A stretch of 32,387 nt of DNA from Opitutus sp. GAS368 (GCA_945866215.1 CAMBGQ010000018.1:1-32387); one strand, 5' to 3'; positions 1-11,157 are shown, counted from the first letter of the stretch. Made by a program: numbers and translations. Notes: a model not told the origin generated them from the letters alone.

Positions 1-443
1 CACCGATCATCGCCTCCGGCAAATACAAGGCCATCCTCATCGACTGCCCGCCGGCGCTCGGCATGCTCTCGATGAACGCGCTCAGCGCGTCGGACCACCT
101 CATCGTCGCCCTCCAGACGGAATACCTGGCGATGGAAGGCCTCGGCCAAATCCTCGGCGTGGTCGACCAGCTCAAGGCCGCCGGCGCGAGCGATAAGCTG
201 ACCGTCGGCGCGATCGTGATGACGATGCATGACAGCCGCACGAAGCTCTCCCGCCAGGTCGTCGAAGAAGTGAAGACCCACTTTACCGCCCTGGTGATGG
301 ACGCCATGATTCCGCGCACCGTCCGGCTCTCCGAGTGCCCGAGCCACGGCCAGACAATCTTCCAGTACGACATCCACTCCCCGGGCGCCGTCGCCTACGA
401 CGCGCTGGCCAAGGAGTTCGCCAAGCGCTTTGCGCTGAAGTGA
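1..443 (+). CDS. parA: ParA/Soj-family chromosome-partitioning ATPase, C-terminal part
   Basis: An open frame runs in from the left edge (codons in phase from base 3) and ends with TGA at 441-443, giving about 146 residues. The early segment ILIDCPP is the Walker B strand typical of ParA/MinD P-loop ATPases. It is followed by the family pattern of LQTEYLAMEGL, the GAIVMTMHDSRTKLS loop and the IPRTVRLSECPSHGQ segment, which matches the Soj C-terminal half closely. The deviant Walker A motif must lie upstream of the window. ParA proteins bind ATP and non-specific DNA and move ParB-parS complexes during chromosome segregation. No parB is visible here; the next gene overlaps this stop codon. The family call is secure; a chromosomal Soj role rather than a plasmid one is inferred from the housekeeping neighbours. 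Confidence 0.92.
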   Translation, partial: PIIASGKYKAILIDCPPALGMLSMNALSASDHLIVALQTEYLAMEGLGQILGVVDQLKAAGASDKLTVGAIVMTMHDSRTKLSRQVVEEVKTHFTALVMDAMIPRTVRLSECPSHGQTIFQYDIHSPGAVAYDALAKEFAKRFALK

Positions 444-1135
444 GCGCGGCCGGCCAGCCGCGCGTCCGCCAGGTCCGGAGTTTCGAAGAACTCAGGTCCA
501 TGCGCTTCGCCGACGGCGTCAACGCGCTCTGCTGGGAACGCACGCTGCCTGGCGATTACGCCGAGGTCATTACGAAGCTTGGGCCCGGTGAAGGCATCGT
601 GCCGCTCGACGACGAACGCATCCGTGCGCTCGAACTCAGCCCAGCTGGCCGGCTCGCCGCGGAAGTGATGCTAGCGGACCAGCAACTCCTGCGCGACCAC
701 GACCTCGCGCCGTCCCTCAACTGCGTCTACGACTGCGTGCGCGGACCCGACGCAGGCACAGTGCCGACGGACGTCACCTCCTTCCATGTCGACAGCGCGC
801 CCGTCGAGGTCGATACCTGGCTCTGCACCTACCACGGCGCCTGTAGCGAAGGCCTCCGCAACGAGGATGCCGTACTCAAGGTCGAGGTCCCCGAGATCCG
901 CGCGGTACTGGTCAAGGAATACGGAGGTGCGGACGACGCGGGGTTCGCCGAGTTCCTGCACGAACATAGCTACGACTCGCACTATGCCCCTAAGCCCGGT
1001 GCAACGCCCTACTCTTTCGGAACATTCGCGCTATGGCGCATCGCCACGCGCTGGCCTGGCAGCCCGGTTCCGCCCTGCATTCACCGCGCGCCGGAAAACC
1101 GCCCTGACTCACCGCGGCTGCTGTTGATCAGCTGA
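440..1135 (+). CDS. DUF1826-like protein (putative)
   Basis: This 231-residue protein is read from a GTG at 440 that overlaps the parA stop (GTGA), suggesting translational coupling. An ATG at 500 is the alternative start, but the conserved-looking segment before VNALCWERTLP favours the GTG. A central FHVDSAPVEVDTWLCTY segment and a terminal CIHRAP...RLLLIS segment resemble the DUF1826 family, whose members carry HVD, LCTY and HRSP...RLLL motifs. The HxD plus distal His and Arg resemble a double-stranded beta-helix metal site, which is inference only. No biochemical function is known to me. The protein converges on the propeller gene with a single base between stop codons. The family assignment rests on recalled motifs and is moderate. 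Confidence 0.55.
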   Translation: MSAAGQPRVRQVRSFEELRSMRFADGVNALCWERTLPGDYAEVITKLGPGEGIVPLDDERIRALELSPAGRLAAEVMLADQQLLRDHDLAPSLNCVYDCVRGPDAGTVPTDVTSFHVDSAPVEVDTWLCTYHGACSEGLRNEDAVLKVEVPEIRAVLVKEYGGADDAGFAEFLHEHSYDSHYAPKPGATPYSFGTFALWRIATRWPGSPVPPCIHRAPENRPDSPRLLLIS

Positions 1136-1136
1136 G

Positions 1137-2192
1137 TTACTTGACCAAGGTCAGCTTGGAAGGGTAACGGCGGTCGGCGTTCCATTCGCCGAGGTAGATG
1201 TCGCCTACGGAATCCACGAAGAGATCATGGCCGTGCTTGAAGACCGGCTGGGCCTGGCTAAGCGGCTGGAGCTTACCGTCGACATATTTGGGCTCGTTGC
1301 CGCCGGGCGCGCTGAGGACCTTCTTTGTGATCCGATCCAGCACGAGCAGGAAGCCCGACTGCGCGAGGCGCTTGCCCTTGGCATCTTTGCTCCAGCAGAC
1401 GGCGGTGTAGATCTTGTCACCGCGGAAGAAGAGCTGGCCGGCGAAAGCGCCGGGCAGCTCAAGGGTGTCGACATGTTTGCCGTCCAAAGTGAAAGCCTTG
1501 AGCTGATTCTGACTCCGCGAGGGCACCCAAACGAGCGGACCGCGCAGGTCGACGGCATCAATCGAGATGCCGTGCGCATTGCTGAGACTCGCGGCGTCCT
1601 TCGTGGGCCCGCCCCACTTCTTGATCAGTTTACCCTCGAGCGAGAACTCATAGATTAAATTCGAGCCGTAGCCGTCGGCGATGAGCAATGTGCCGGCCGG
1701 GGTCCAGGCCACGTCGCAAGGCATGAACTTGCCGTCGCTGAGGCCTAGCTCCTTCGGCGTCGGGAACTTGCGCACGACCTTGCCGTCGGTGGTCAGCAGC
1801 GTAACCCGACCTTCAACCGCGGAGGCATTCCATCCTTCGGCGGCCATATGCCAGCCAGAGTCGACGTGCACGAGATACTCTACGCCGTCTTTCTCGAAGA
1901 TCTCCAGGCCGTGACCGCCACCGAGGCCGGCGCTGATTGAGCGGACATAGCGGCCGTCCTTCTCGAAGACGATGAAGTCGTTCTTTGGGTGGTCGGTGAC
2001 GAGATAGATACGACCGGCCTTATCCTCGGCGAGCGCGTGCGAGTTCACCACTGGAGCCACCGCCGGATCGGCCTTGGCCCATTGGAGGTCGAGGGAATAG
2101 CGGGCGGGGCCGTGGCCGAGGGCGTCGCGGTTATCCTGGGCAAATGACTGCAGGCAGGCCAGAAGGGCGAGAAAGTGCGTGAGACGGGTCAT
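1137..2192 (-). CDS. Secreted NHL/six-bladed beta-propeller-like protein
   Basis: This 351-residue product begins MTRLTHFLALLACLQSFAQ, a short Sec signal peptide with cleavage likely after the Ala or Gln near residue 20. An in-frame ATG at 2204 would add four residues; neither start has a Shine-Dalgarno sequence. The mature part has repeated blade-like strands such as GRIYLVTDH, KFMPCDVAWTPAGTLLIADGYG, GKLIKKWG, NAHGISID and HDLFVDSVGDIYLGEW, as in NHL or 6-bladed propellers. The segment HGLEIFEKDGVEYLVHVDSGWH could contribute to a metal or substrate site. Such secreted propellers are abundant in Verrucomicrobiota and Planctomycetes, often with unknown ligands. The open frame continues upstream to 3071, but that part is antisense to the Sel1 gene and is not coding. 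Periplasmic or extracellular location is inferred from the signal peptide. Confidence 0.8.
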   Translation of the reverse strand: MTRLTHFLALLACLQSFAQDNRDALGHGPARYSLDLQWAKADPAVAPVVNSHALAEDKAGRIYLVTDHPKNDFIVFEKDGRYVRSISAGLGGGHGLEIFEKDGVEYLVHVDSGWHMAAEGWNASAVEGRVTLLTTDGKVVRKFPTPKELGLSDGKFMPCDVAWTPAGTLLIADGYGSNLIYEFSLEGKLIKKWGGPTKDAASLSNAHGISIDAVDLRGPLVWVPSRSQNQLKAFTLDGKHVDTLELPGAFAGQLFFRGDKIYTAVCWSKDAKGKRLAQSGFLLVLDRITKKVLSAPGGNEPKYVDGKLQPLSQAQPVFKHGHDLFVDSVGDIYLGEWNADRRYPSKLTLVK

Positions 2193-2309
2193 GGAAATAC
2201 CCATGTCTGCGGACCAGCCGGAATCAAGGCTACGTCGAGGCGCGGCTTGCTTCGCCCGCGCGGACTCCCCTTGCCATCGTCGGCCGGCGGGGTTGGATGA
2301 GTTAGCCCC

Positions 2310-3260
2310 ATGCTCCGCACATTCCTCCGGCTGCGTCCTTATTTTTACGGAACCTTCCTGGCCGTCATCCTGACGGTGAACTGGTCGAACGAGTGGAATG
2401 TCGAGGTGCGACGCCTGCCGGCGGAGATTTATGAACGGTGGATTGTGCGCGTGAATCCCAAAGCCTCCCCCGCGGAACTGCTGAAGCTCGCCGAGGGTGG
2501 GAACAGCATGGCCCAGTATGTCTACGCGCTCCGGCACACCCCTTACGCACCGGTTGACCTCCAGATCAATGAGGACAAAGTGAACGCCTTCAAATGGACC
2601 CTGAAAGCAGCGGAGGGCGGTCACTCGCGGGCCATGGCCGTGGCGTCCTTGTATTACTTCCGCGGTGATGGCACCTCGAAGGATGTCGCCAAAGCCAGGG
2701 ACTGGGCGGAGAAGTCCGTGAAAAAAGGTCAGTCCATGGGTTACCGCATGCTCGGCGACCTCGCGAAAAAGGCAGCCGAGGACCAAAAGCCAGCGCCGGA
2801 GGACGCCCGCTACAAGCACAAGCTCGTCGAATATGAAAAGGCGATGAAAGAAGCCTACGCGCATTACGAAGATGGGTCCGCCCGCGGCGACCGGGTTGCG
2901 CTTCGCATGATGTCCGAAGGCCATGAGAAGGGAGTTCCCGGCATGCCCCGCAACTACCGGCTGGCGCAGGAATACCTTATCCGCGCGGCGATGCTGCGTG
3001 ACAACATTTCGATCCGCCGCCTTGCCGACCGTTATGAAACAGGCGAACGACTCGACGTCGACCTCACCCAAGCATACGTCTGGCGGCTGGTCCTGGTCGA
3101 ACTGGAACGAAAGCCCAAGGACGACGAAGCCCTCACGGGGCTGGAGAAAAAGATGAAGCCCTCGGAAATTCGGACCGCTCAGGCAGAGGCCAAGAAAATC
3201 TACGACAAACTGCCCACCGAAGCGGCGGACGCTTTGACGATGCTCCGCGCTTCGCGTTGA
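2310..3260 (+). CDS. Sel1-repeat (TPR-like) membrane-anchored protein
   Basis: This 316-residue protein has an N-terminal hydrophobic stretch (YFYGTFLAVILTVNW, about residues 11-25) that is probably an uncleaved anchor or signal. It is followed by alpha-helical Sel1-like repeats: AEGGNSMAQYVYALR, AAEGGHSRAMAVASLYYFRGDGTSKDVAKARDWAEKS and YRLAQEYLIRAAMLRDNISIRRLADRYETGE. These carry the AEGG...A...LA..Y..G pattern of the family. Sel1/TPR proteins act as protein-interaction scaffolds, but no partner is evident here. It is transcribed divergently from the propeller gene across about 115 bases. Only three bases separate its stop from the next small gene, so the two are probably co-transcribed. 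The weak GGATGAG upstream is a poor ribosome site. Confidence 0.82.
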   Translation: MLRTFLRLRPYFYGTFLAVILTVNWSNEWNVEVRRLPAEIYERWIVRVNPKASPAELLKLAEGGNSMAQYVYALRHTPYAPVDLQINEDKVNAFKWTLKAAEGGHSRAMAVASLYYFRGDGTSKDVAKARDWAEKSVKKGQSMGYRMLGDLAKKAAEDQKPAPEDARYKHKLVEYEKAMKEAYAHYEDGSARGDRVALRMMSEGHEKGVPGMPRNYRLAQEYLIRAAMLRDNISIRRLADRYETGERLDVDLTQAYVWRLVLVELERKPKDDEALTGLEKKMKPSEIRTAQAEAKKIYDKLPTEAADALTMLRASR

Positions 3261-3263
3261 CGC

Positions 3264-3557
3264 ATGACCCCTGCCCAGTTGAAGGCTTCGGCCGAAGCCG
3301 ACGCGCAGCCACCCCTCGGGTTATCGCGCGAAGCGCAGTCACTCTGGTTCATCAAGAAGGGCGACTGGGAAGCGGCCCATGATATCGCCCAAGCTATCGA
3401 GACCCCGACCGGCGCCTGGCTCCACGCCCTCCTCCACCTCATCGAAGGCGACCTCGGCAACGCCCGCTACTGGTTCGCCGAAGCCGGCCGGCCGGTGAAG
3501 AAACTATCACAGGTCGACGAACTCTGGGACGAAATCGCCGAAGTGGTCCTCCGGTGA
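3264..3557 (+). CDS. Small conserved hypothetical protein, TPR-like
   Basis: This 97-residue protein lies three bases after the Sel1 gene and 44 bases before mfd. It contains LWFIKKGDWEAAHDIAQAIETPTGAWLHALLHLIEGDLGNARYWFAEAGRP, shown here by its pattern: a GDWEAAH helix, an A-W-H-A-L-L-H helix and an EGDLGNARYW helix. Proteins with this GDW...AH...IEGDLGNA.YW signature are, from memory, widespread in Planctomycetes and Verrucomicrobiota and annotated only as hypothetical. The pattern suggests two or three packed helices like a single TPR-type unit. It is predicted soluble with no signal peptide. Its job is unknown; placement between a Sel1 scaffold and mfd gives no firm clue. Confidence 0.75.
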   Translation: MTPAQLKASAEADAQPPLGLSREAQSLWFIKKGDWEAAHDIAQAIETPTGAWLHALLHLIEGDLGNARYWFAEAGRPVKKLSQVDELWDEIAEVVLR

Positions 3558-3601
3558 GGGGTTGGGTTTGACGCTTCCGGTCTTCCCGCCTCGATAGCGA
3601 C

Positions 3602-6600
3602 ATGTCCGCCCAGCCACGCCGTGCCCTGACCGGCGTGCCCCCGCACGCCTGGGCCGTCTGCGCCTGCTCGGAAGGCGCCGAGCGCAGCGTGATCGTCTTC
3701 CTGGCCTCGAACCTCGGCGCGGCGGAGACTTTTGCCGAAGAGACCGCGCAACTCCTGACGTTGCTCAACGCCGCCCACCCGGTCGCCCGCACGCTGACTG
3801 AAGCCGATGCGGCCGTCCCCGCCTTCGAGGCCGATTGCGACCTGCTTGGCGTGCTCTCGCTGCTGCGTCATGGTGGTCACAACGCGCGCCGGCCGCTGCT
3901 CATCGCCTGCACGCCTGGCTCACTCTCCCGAAGCTCGCCCGCGCCAGAAGCTACAGCCAAGGCCGAGATGATCGTCCGTAAGGGCGAGAAACTTACGCTA
4001 CGGGATTTCGCGCGACGCCTCGCCGAGGATTTCGGCTACGCGCACGAAGCGCTCTGCGAGCAACCGGGGGAATATGCGCTCCGCGGCGGCATCCTCGACG
4101 TCTATCCACTGAACGCCCAGATGCCCGTGCGCATCGACCTCTTCGGCGATACGGTCGAGTCGCTCCGCCCTTTCGATCCGGCGACACAACGCAGCGAAGG
4201 CGAAGTCGACGGACTCGTCATCTGCGCGCCGCGCGATGATTCCGGATCGGCGCCCGAAGCCCCCTTCTTCCGCCACCTGCCGTCCGACGCGCTCATCGTC
4301 TCGGTCGACCGCTGCCATGAAGACGTGCTTTGCGCCGAGCTGGCTTCGGCCAAGGTCGACGAACTCATCCTCGAAGAGACCGATGACGCTCCGCTCGGCT
4401 ACGCCGCCCTCGCCCTTGAATCCACGCCCGCCGAATCCCTGCTCATCGGCTCCGCCACAGATAGCGCCGAGACGCGCCCTGCCCTATTACGGGCCGCCGC
4501 CTCGCTGGCGAAGGACGGCCGCCCGTGCCTGCTCGCGGGCGATACCGACGGCTCCGTCGACCGTCTGAACGCCGACGTCGCTGGCGCAAAGATTCGCGGC
4601 TTCGCGCCGCGCGTGATTCACGGCCGCTTCGGCGGTGGCGTGCTCCTCGCCCCCAGTAAACTGCCGGGACTCCTTAAGGACGGACTGCTGTTACTCACGG
4701 AGCGCGAGCTCTTCGGACGCCGCAAACGTCCGCTCGCCGTCCTACCCCGCCGGCGGACCGCTACCCGCGCCGCCGTCGGCCGCGCACTTGATTTCGGCGA
4801 GCTCGCCGATGGCGATGCCCTTGTCCACGCGACGCAAGGCATCTGCCTCTTCCGAGGCATCAAGGCCCACGAGCACGATGGACGGACCGAGGATTTCATC
4901 GGGCTCGAGTTTAGAGACAAATCGATGCTGCACCTCCCCGTGCGGGAGTCGCACCTGCTCACGCGCTACATCGGCATTGGCCGTGCGCACCCGAAGCTCT
5001 CCAAACTTGGCGGAGGCGGGTGGGAGAAATCGCGCAAGGCCGCCGAGAAAGCGACGGTCGACCTGGCCGCACAGTTGCTGGCCATGCAGGCTACCCGCTC
5101 GACCCAGCCCGGCATCACGCATCCCAAGGACGCGGATAACGCGTGGATGGGGGAGTTCGAGCGCTCCTTTCCGCATCGCGAGACCCCCGACCAAGCGCGC
5201 GCGATCATCAACGTGAAGACCGACATGGAAAGGCCCGCGCCGATGGACCGGCTCGTCAGCGGAGACGTCGGCTTCGGCAAGACCGAAGTTGCCTTGCGCG
5301 CCGCCTTCAAGTGCGTGCTCGGCGGTCGGCAGGTGGCGATCCTCGCGCCCACGACGGTCCTCGCGCAGCAGCACTTCGAGAGCTTCAAAGAGCGCCTCGC
5401 CCGCTGGCCCGTCTCCGTCGAACTCCTCAGCAGCTACCGTACCGCTAAGCAGAAGGCCGACGTCCGGGCGCGCGCCGCGGCGGGTACGGTCGACGTCGTC
5501 GTCGGTACGCATGCCCTACTCTCGGACGGCACGAGCTTCGGCCGGCTCGGCCTCGTGATCATCGATGAAGAGCACCGCTTCGGCGTGCGCCACAAAGAGC
5601 GACTCAAACAGCTGCGGACCGAGGTCGACGTCCTCGCCATGAGCGCCACGCCCATCCCGCGCACGCTGTACCTCGCGCTCGTCGGCGCCCGCGACCTCAG
5701 TGTCATCGAGACACCGCCGCGCGAACGCCTGCCGATTCGCACCGTCGTGCGCAGTTACGATGAAAAACTCGTGCGGGACGCCGTGAAGGCCGAGCTCGCC
5801 CGCGGCGGCCAGGTCTTCTATCTGCACAACCGCGTCGAGACAATCCAGGCCGTCGCCGAACGCCTCGCCGCCCTCCTGCCCAAGGCGCGCATCATTGTCG
5901 GCCACGGCCAAATGCCCGCCGGACAGCTCGAGGAGGTCATGGCGGCGTTCGTCGCCGGCGAATATGACGTGCTCGTGTGCACGACCATCATCGAGACCGG
6001 CCTGGATATTCCTAACTGCAACACCTTGATTATCGAAGGGGCCGACCGTTTCGGCCTCGCGCAGCTCTACCAGCTGCGCGGCCGCGTCGGCCGGTTCAAT
6101 CGCCAAGCCTACGCCTACCTCTTCCTGCATCGTCATGCCGCGCTCGTCGGCACGGCACACCGGCGCCTATCGGCTATCCGGCAGCACAACCAGCTCGGGG
6201 CCGGGTTCCGCATCGCCATGCGCGATCTCGAGCTGCGCGGCGCGGGCAATATCCTCGGCGCGGCCCAAAGCGGCCACGTCGCGACCGTCGGCTTCGACCT
6301 CTACTGCCAGCTCCTGCGGCGCAGCGTCGCCAAGCTCCGCGGCGACAAGGGAGCGGTCATCGACCGCTGCGAAGTGCAGCTCGACTTCATCGACCATACC
6401 CAAGCGGCGCTCGGTACCGAACAGACGAATAGTAGCGATGGCGAAGTCCCGCTGCTCACCGCCACCCTGCCGGCCGACTGGATTCCCGAAACCCGCCTAC
6501 GTATCGAGGCTTTCCGCCGCGTCGCGCTGGCGCTGGACGCCGCCGAGGTGGCCGAGCTCCGCGCCTCGCTCAAAGACCGCTATGGGAAGCTCCCTCCCGA

Positions 6601-6835
6601 AGCGGAGGCCCTGCTCAGCCTCGCGGAGATCCGCTGCCTGGCGGAAGAGAAAAACGTCATTTCGGTGACGACTGATGGCGCCGTCATCCGTTGTCTCTCC
6701 GCCGCCGATGGCCGCGCGCCCGCGCCGATTCTGGTCGGCAACCGGTTTCCCCGCTTGACCGTGCGAGACCCTCTGCGGAAACTGAAGGAAATCCGAGGTT
6801 TCCTCTCCCGACTACCCGCTCCCACCGCCCGATGA
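3602..6835 (+). CDS. mfd: Transcription-repair coupling factor Mfd
   Basis: This 1077-residue protein is close to the usual 1100-1150. Mfd is a dsDNA translocase that pushes RNA polymerase stalled at lesions off the template and recruits UvrA. In order it has an N-terminal UvrB-like module (GEYALRGGILDVYPLN around residues 158-173), the RNA-polymerase-interacting domain (FGELADGDALVHATQGICLFRG from about 397), a helicase Walker A (GDVGFGKTE, 554-562), the DEEH box (655-658), MSATPIPRT, the C-terminal motor with TTIIETGLDIPN and QLRGRVGR, and the TRCF C-terminal domain that binds UvrA. No Shine-Dalgarno site precedes the ATG. Its stop overlaps the next start as ATGA, so the SurA-like gene is probably translated together with it. 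Identification is secure. Confidence 0.97.
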   Translation: MSAQPRRALTGVPPHAWAVCACSEGAERSVIVFLASNLGAAETFAEETAQLLTLLNAAHPVARTLTEADAAVPAFEADCDLLGVLSLLRHGGHNARRPLLIACTPGSLSRSSPAPEATAKAEMIVRKGEKLTLRDFARRLAEDFGYAHEALCEQPGEYALRGGILDVYPLNAQMPVRIDLFGDTVESLRPFDPATQRSEGEVDGLVICAPRDDSGSAPEAPFFRHLPSDALIVSVDRCHEDVLCAELASAKVDELILEETDDAPLGYAALALESTPAESLLIGSATDSAETRPALLRAAASLAKDGRPCLLAGDTDGSVDRLNADVAGAKIRGFAPRVIHGRFGGGVLLAPSKLPGLLKDGLLLLTERELFGRRKRPLAVLPRRRTATRAAVGRALDFGELADGDALVHATQGICLFRGIKAHEHDGRTEDFIGLEFRDKSMLHLPVRESHLLTRYIGIGRAHPKLSKLGGGGWEKSRKAAEKATVDLAAQLLAMQATRSTQPGITHPKDADNAWMGEFERSFPHRETPDQARAIINVKTDMERPAPMDRLVSGDVGFGKTEVALRAAFKCVLGGRQVAILAPTTVLAQQHFESFKERLARWPVSVELLSSYRTAKQKADVRARAAAGTVDVVVGTHALLSDGTSFGRLGLVIIDEEHRFGVRHKERLKQLRTEVDVLAMSATPIPRTLYLALVGARDLSVIETPPRERLPIRTVVRSYDEKLVRDAVKAELARGGQVFYLHNRVETIQAVAERLAALLPKARIIVGHGQMPAGQLEEVMAAFVAGEYDVLVCTTIIETGLDIPNCNTLIIEGADRFGLAQLYQLRGRVGRFNRQAYAYLFLHRHAALVGTAHRRLSAIRQHNQLGAGFRIAMRDLELRGAGNILGAAQSGHVATVGFDLYCQLLRRSVAKLRGDKGAVIDRCEVQLDFIDHTQAALGTEQTNSSDGEVPLLTATLPADWIPETRLRIEAFRRVALALDAAEVAELRASLKDRYGKLPPEAEALLSLAEIRCLAEEKNVISVTTDGAVIRCLSAADGRAPAPILVGNRFPRLTVRDPLRKLKEIRGFLSRLPAPTAR

Positions 6836-7908
6836 AATCTTTCCTCCGCTCCTGCCTGCTCGTCCTGACCGCGACCGCCACGAACGCCCAAGACAAGCAA
6901 ACCACGCTGGAAGAAGCCGCCGCCAAGCGCTGGTCCGAGGAACGCGTCGACCGCATCGCCGCGGACGCCGACGGCAACGGCATCACCACTTCGGACATCC
7001 GCCGCCAGATCGACCCGATCGTCGGGCAGATTCGCACCAGCACCCGGACCGATGCCGAGTTTTCCAAGGCCGTCAACGACCTCGCCACCGAAGCCTTGAT
7101 AACCATCGCCAACCGCCTGCTCATCATCGCCGAATTCCGCGCTTCCGGCCGGCTGCCCGACTCCTTCATCGACGCCGATATCGAGCAGACCATCCGCCGT
7201 GATTTCGGCGGCGACCGCAACCGCTTCGTAGCCTCGTTACGTGCCTCGGGCACCACGCCTCTCGCCTACCGTAAGCGTATCGAAGAGCAAATCATCTTCA
7301 ATTACATGCTCGAGCAGGTCCGCCGCACTGCGGGGGACGTCAACCCAGGGAAGATTCTCGAATACTACGAAAAGAATAAGGCTGACTTCGCTCGTAAGGA
7401 GCAGGTCAAGTTTCGGCAGATCACGATCACACAAGGAGCGGCCGAGACGCCCGCGGAGACCGCTGCCCGCGCCGCCGCCTTGGTCGACGCCCTGCGCCAT
7501 CCGGCGAAAATCGCCGCCACCCTGGAACGATTTAAGGTTGCTGGTAAGCCGATCAGCGGGACGCCCACCTTCGCCGATGTCGCCGCCCGCGTAAGCTCCG
7601 ATGACTTAGCGGGCAAAGGCGGCGATGCCGGCTGGCGCGAACTCGGCGACCTCAACCAGACCGTCACCACCGCGCTCAAGGCCTTGAAAATAGGCGAAGT
7701 CTCCGACCCCTTGAAATTCGATGTCGGCGCCGCACCAATCTACGTGATCGTCAGTCGGGAAGCCGACCGCCCGCAAGGCTTCGCCACCCTCGATGACCCG
7801 GAGGTCATGGCGGAGATCGAAGTCAAGGTTCGGCAGGTAAACATGAAGATTGCCGTCGATCGTTGGATCGATGACCTCCGCGCCAAACACCTGATACAAG
7901 TCCGCTGA
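6832..7908 (+). CDS. SurA-like periplasmic peptidyl-prolyl cis-trans isomerase
   Basis: The protein has 358 residues from the ATG at 6832, which overlaps the mfd stop (ATGA). The frame is open further upstream, but that part lies inside mfd and the signal peptide MKSFLRSCLLVLTATATNAQ fixes this start. An N-terminal helical chaperone region (about 21-190; ITIANRLLIIAEFRASGRLPD, RKRIEEQIIFNYMLEQ) precedes a parvulin-like region (about 190-330; QVKFRQITI, GGDAGWRELGDL, LKIGEVSDPLKFDVGAAPIYVIVSREADRP) and a final helix. This matches SurA/PrsA-type outer-membrane protein chaperones. A periplasmic OMP chaperone implies a diderm envelope. It is one base from malQ, so mfd, this gene and malQ form a tight run. 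It could be a general parvulin foldase rather than a true SurA orthologue. Confidence 0.85.
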   Translation: MKSFLRSCLLVLTATATNAQDKQTTLEEAAAKRWSEERVDRIAADADGNGITTSDIRRQIDPIVGQIRTSTRTDAEFSKAVNDLATEALITIANRLLIIAEFRASGRLPDSFIDADIEQTIRRDFGGDRNRFVASLRASGTTPLAYRKRIEEQIIFNYMLEQVRRTAGDVNPGKILEYYEKNKADFARKEQVKFRQITITQGAAETPAETAARAAALVDALRHPAKIAATLERFKVAGKPISGTPTFADVAARVSSDDLAGKGGDAGWRELGDLNQTVTTALKALKIGEVSDPLKFDVGAAPIYVIVSREADRPQGFATLDDPEVMAEIEVKVRQVNMKIAVDRWIDDLRAKHLIQVR

Positions 7909-7909
7909 G

Positions 7910-9407
7910 ATGAGCGCCCCTCCCGGCGTCTCGGTGACCGATACGACGACCGCCGAACCTTTCGCCTGCCGCGCATTCCCGCGTCGTTGCGCGGGCGTAC
8001 TCCTCCATCCTACCGCCCTGCCGGGCGATGGCCCCGTCGGCTCGCTCGGCGCCGAAGCCCGTCGCTTCGTCGATATCCTCGCCACCGCCGGGTTCTCCTG
8101 GTGGCAGGTCTGCCCGCTTGGTCCGACCGGCTATGGTGATTCACCCTACCAGGCCCTCTCCGTCTACGCCGGCAACCCCTACCTGCTGGACCTCGCCGAC
8201 CTCGTCGCGCGCAAGCTCCTGACGCCGGACGAGCTCGTCTTACTCCGGCGCGGCCGCGACGAGCGCACGGACTATGGGCGCCTCTGGAACCAACTACGCC
8301 CCGCGCTCCAGCTCGCTGCCCGCCGCGGCGCCTTAACCCTGAGGCAGAACGCCGCGTTCGCCCGCTTTCGCGAAAAACAGGCGGAGTGGCTCGGGGCCTG
8401 GTGCCGATTCTCCGCGCTGCGCGAGGCGAACGGCTTCACCGCGCCGAATCGGTGGACGATCAACGAAGCCCCCGCCGGTCTCGTCGCCGAGGCCGAGGTG
8501 CTGCAGTTCCTTTTCGCCGAGCAATGGCGATCCCTTCGCGAATACGCGCTGGGCAAAGGCATCCGCTTCTTTGGCGACGAACCCATCTACGTCGCGGCCG
8601 ACGGCTGCGACGCTAAGACGCGTCCCGAACTCTTTCAGCTCGACGAAGTCGGACGCCCGCTCGTCGTCGCCGGCGTGCCGCCCGATTACTTCGCCGCGGA
8701 CGGTCAACTCTGGGGTAACCCGCTTTACGCATGGGAGCGGCACGCCGCCGACGGCTTTGCCTGGTGGAAGGCGCGCGTGCATCACGACCTCGAACTCTTC
8801 GATGCGATCCGCATCGACCACTTCCGCGGCATCCACGACTTCTGGAGCGTGCCCGCCGGGGCGCCCAATGCCCGCGAAGGCCAATGGTTCGATGGCCCAG
8901 GGCTCGCCTTCACTAGCGCGCTGGCCGGGCTCCCGCTCGTCGCCGAAGATCTCGGCCTGCTCTCGCCCGGCGTCGATGTGCTCCGCACGGCCTCAGGCCT
9001 GCCCGGCATGTCGGTGATGCAGTTCGGCTTCGGCGGACCATCCGCAGGTAATCCGCACTTTCCGGCGAACATCACGCCCGACCGCGTCGTTTACACTGGC
9101 ACGCATGACAACGACACCGTCGTCGGCTGGTATGCGCAGGCCTCCACCGAGGAACGCACGCGCGTCGAAGCCGCCTTCGGCCCGATGGAGACGCCGCATA
9201 TCACGCTATCCGAAGCCGCGCTGGCCTCGCCGGGCATCGCCGCCTTTATTCCCGTCCAGGACCTACTCGGACTAGGAGCCGAGGCCCGCTTCAATACGCC
9301 TGGCGATCCTCAGGGTAACTGGGCCTGGCGCATGAGCGACCTGCAGCTGACCACGCTTGCGGCGGCCGCGGGCGCATGGCGACAGCGGCTCAAGGCCGCA
9401 CACCGGC

Positions 9408-9418
<11 letters not shown>
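7910..9418 (+). CDS. malQ: 4-alpha-glucanotransferase (amylomaltase, GH77)
   Basis: This 502-residue protein has the length of short bacterial amylomaltases (about 500). MalQ transfers alpha-1,4-glucan segments between maltodextrins and so acts in glycogen or maltodextrin turnover in the cytoplasm. The hallmark GH77 segments are present: GVLLHPTALPGDGPVGSLG, SWWQVCPLGPTGYGDSPYQ, IRIDHFRG with the nucleophile Asp303, the acid/base Glu346 in VAEDLG, and Asp400 in THDND. The start ATG is one base after the SurA-like stop. The last 11 bases overlap the convergent ettA reading frame, so its 3' end has no separate terminator. No other maltodextrin gene is nearby, so its co-location with mfd looks like chromosomal neighbourhood rather than pathway. 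Confidence 0.96.
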
Positions 9419-11084
<1,666 letters not shown>

Positions 11085-11151
11085 AGGGGAAGGTTTCGGG
11101 AAGACCCCCGGGGGGCAAGCGGAACCCTCGCGACCAGGGCTCCGAGCGCAC

Positions 11152-11157
11152 TTGACA
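11152..11157 (+). promoter_or_regulatory. Candidate -35 element of the nusA promoter
   Basis: A perfect TTGACA lies 118 bases before the nusA ATG in the ettA-nusA divergent spacer. No convincing -10 hexamer follows at 16-18 bases (the bases there are AAGGTA), so the assignment rests on the -35 box and its position only. If right, the transcript would begin near 11187 and run directly into the hairpin at 11206-11230. Confidence 0.35.

Noticed and set aside
2205-2309. A promoter pair in the propeller-Sel1 spacer (TTGCCA...TTGGAT)
   Set aside because: The -10 is too degenerate and there is no second supporting signal.
2205-3071. N-terminal extension of the propeller gene to 644 residues
   Set aside because: The extension is antisense to the Sel1 gene and precedes a good signal peptide, so the start near 2192 is preferred.
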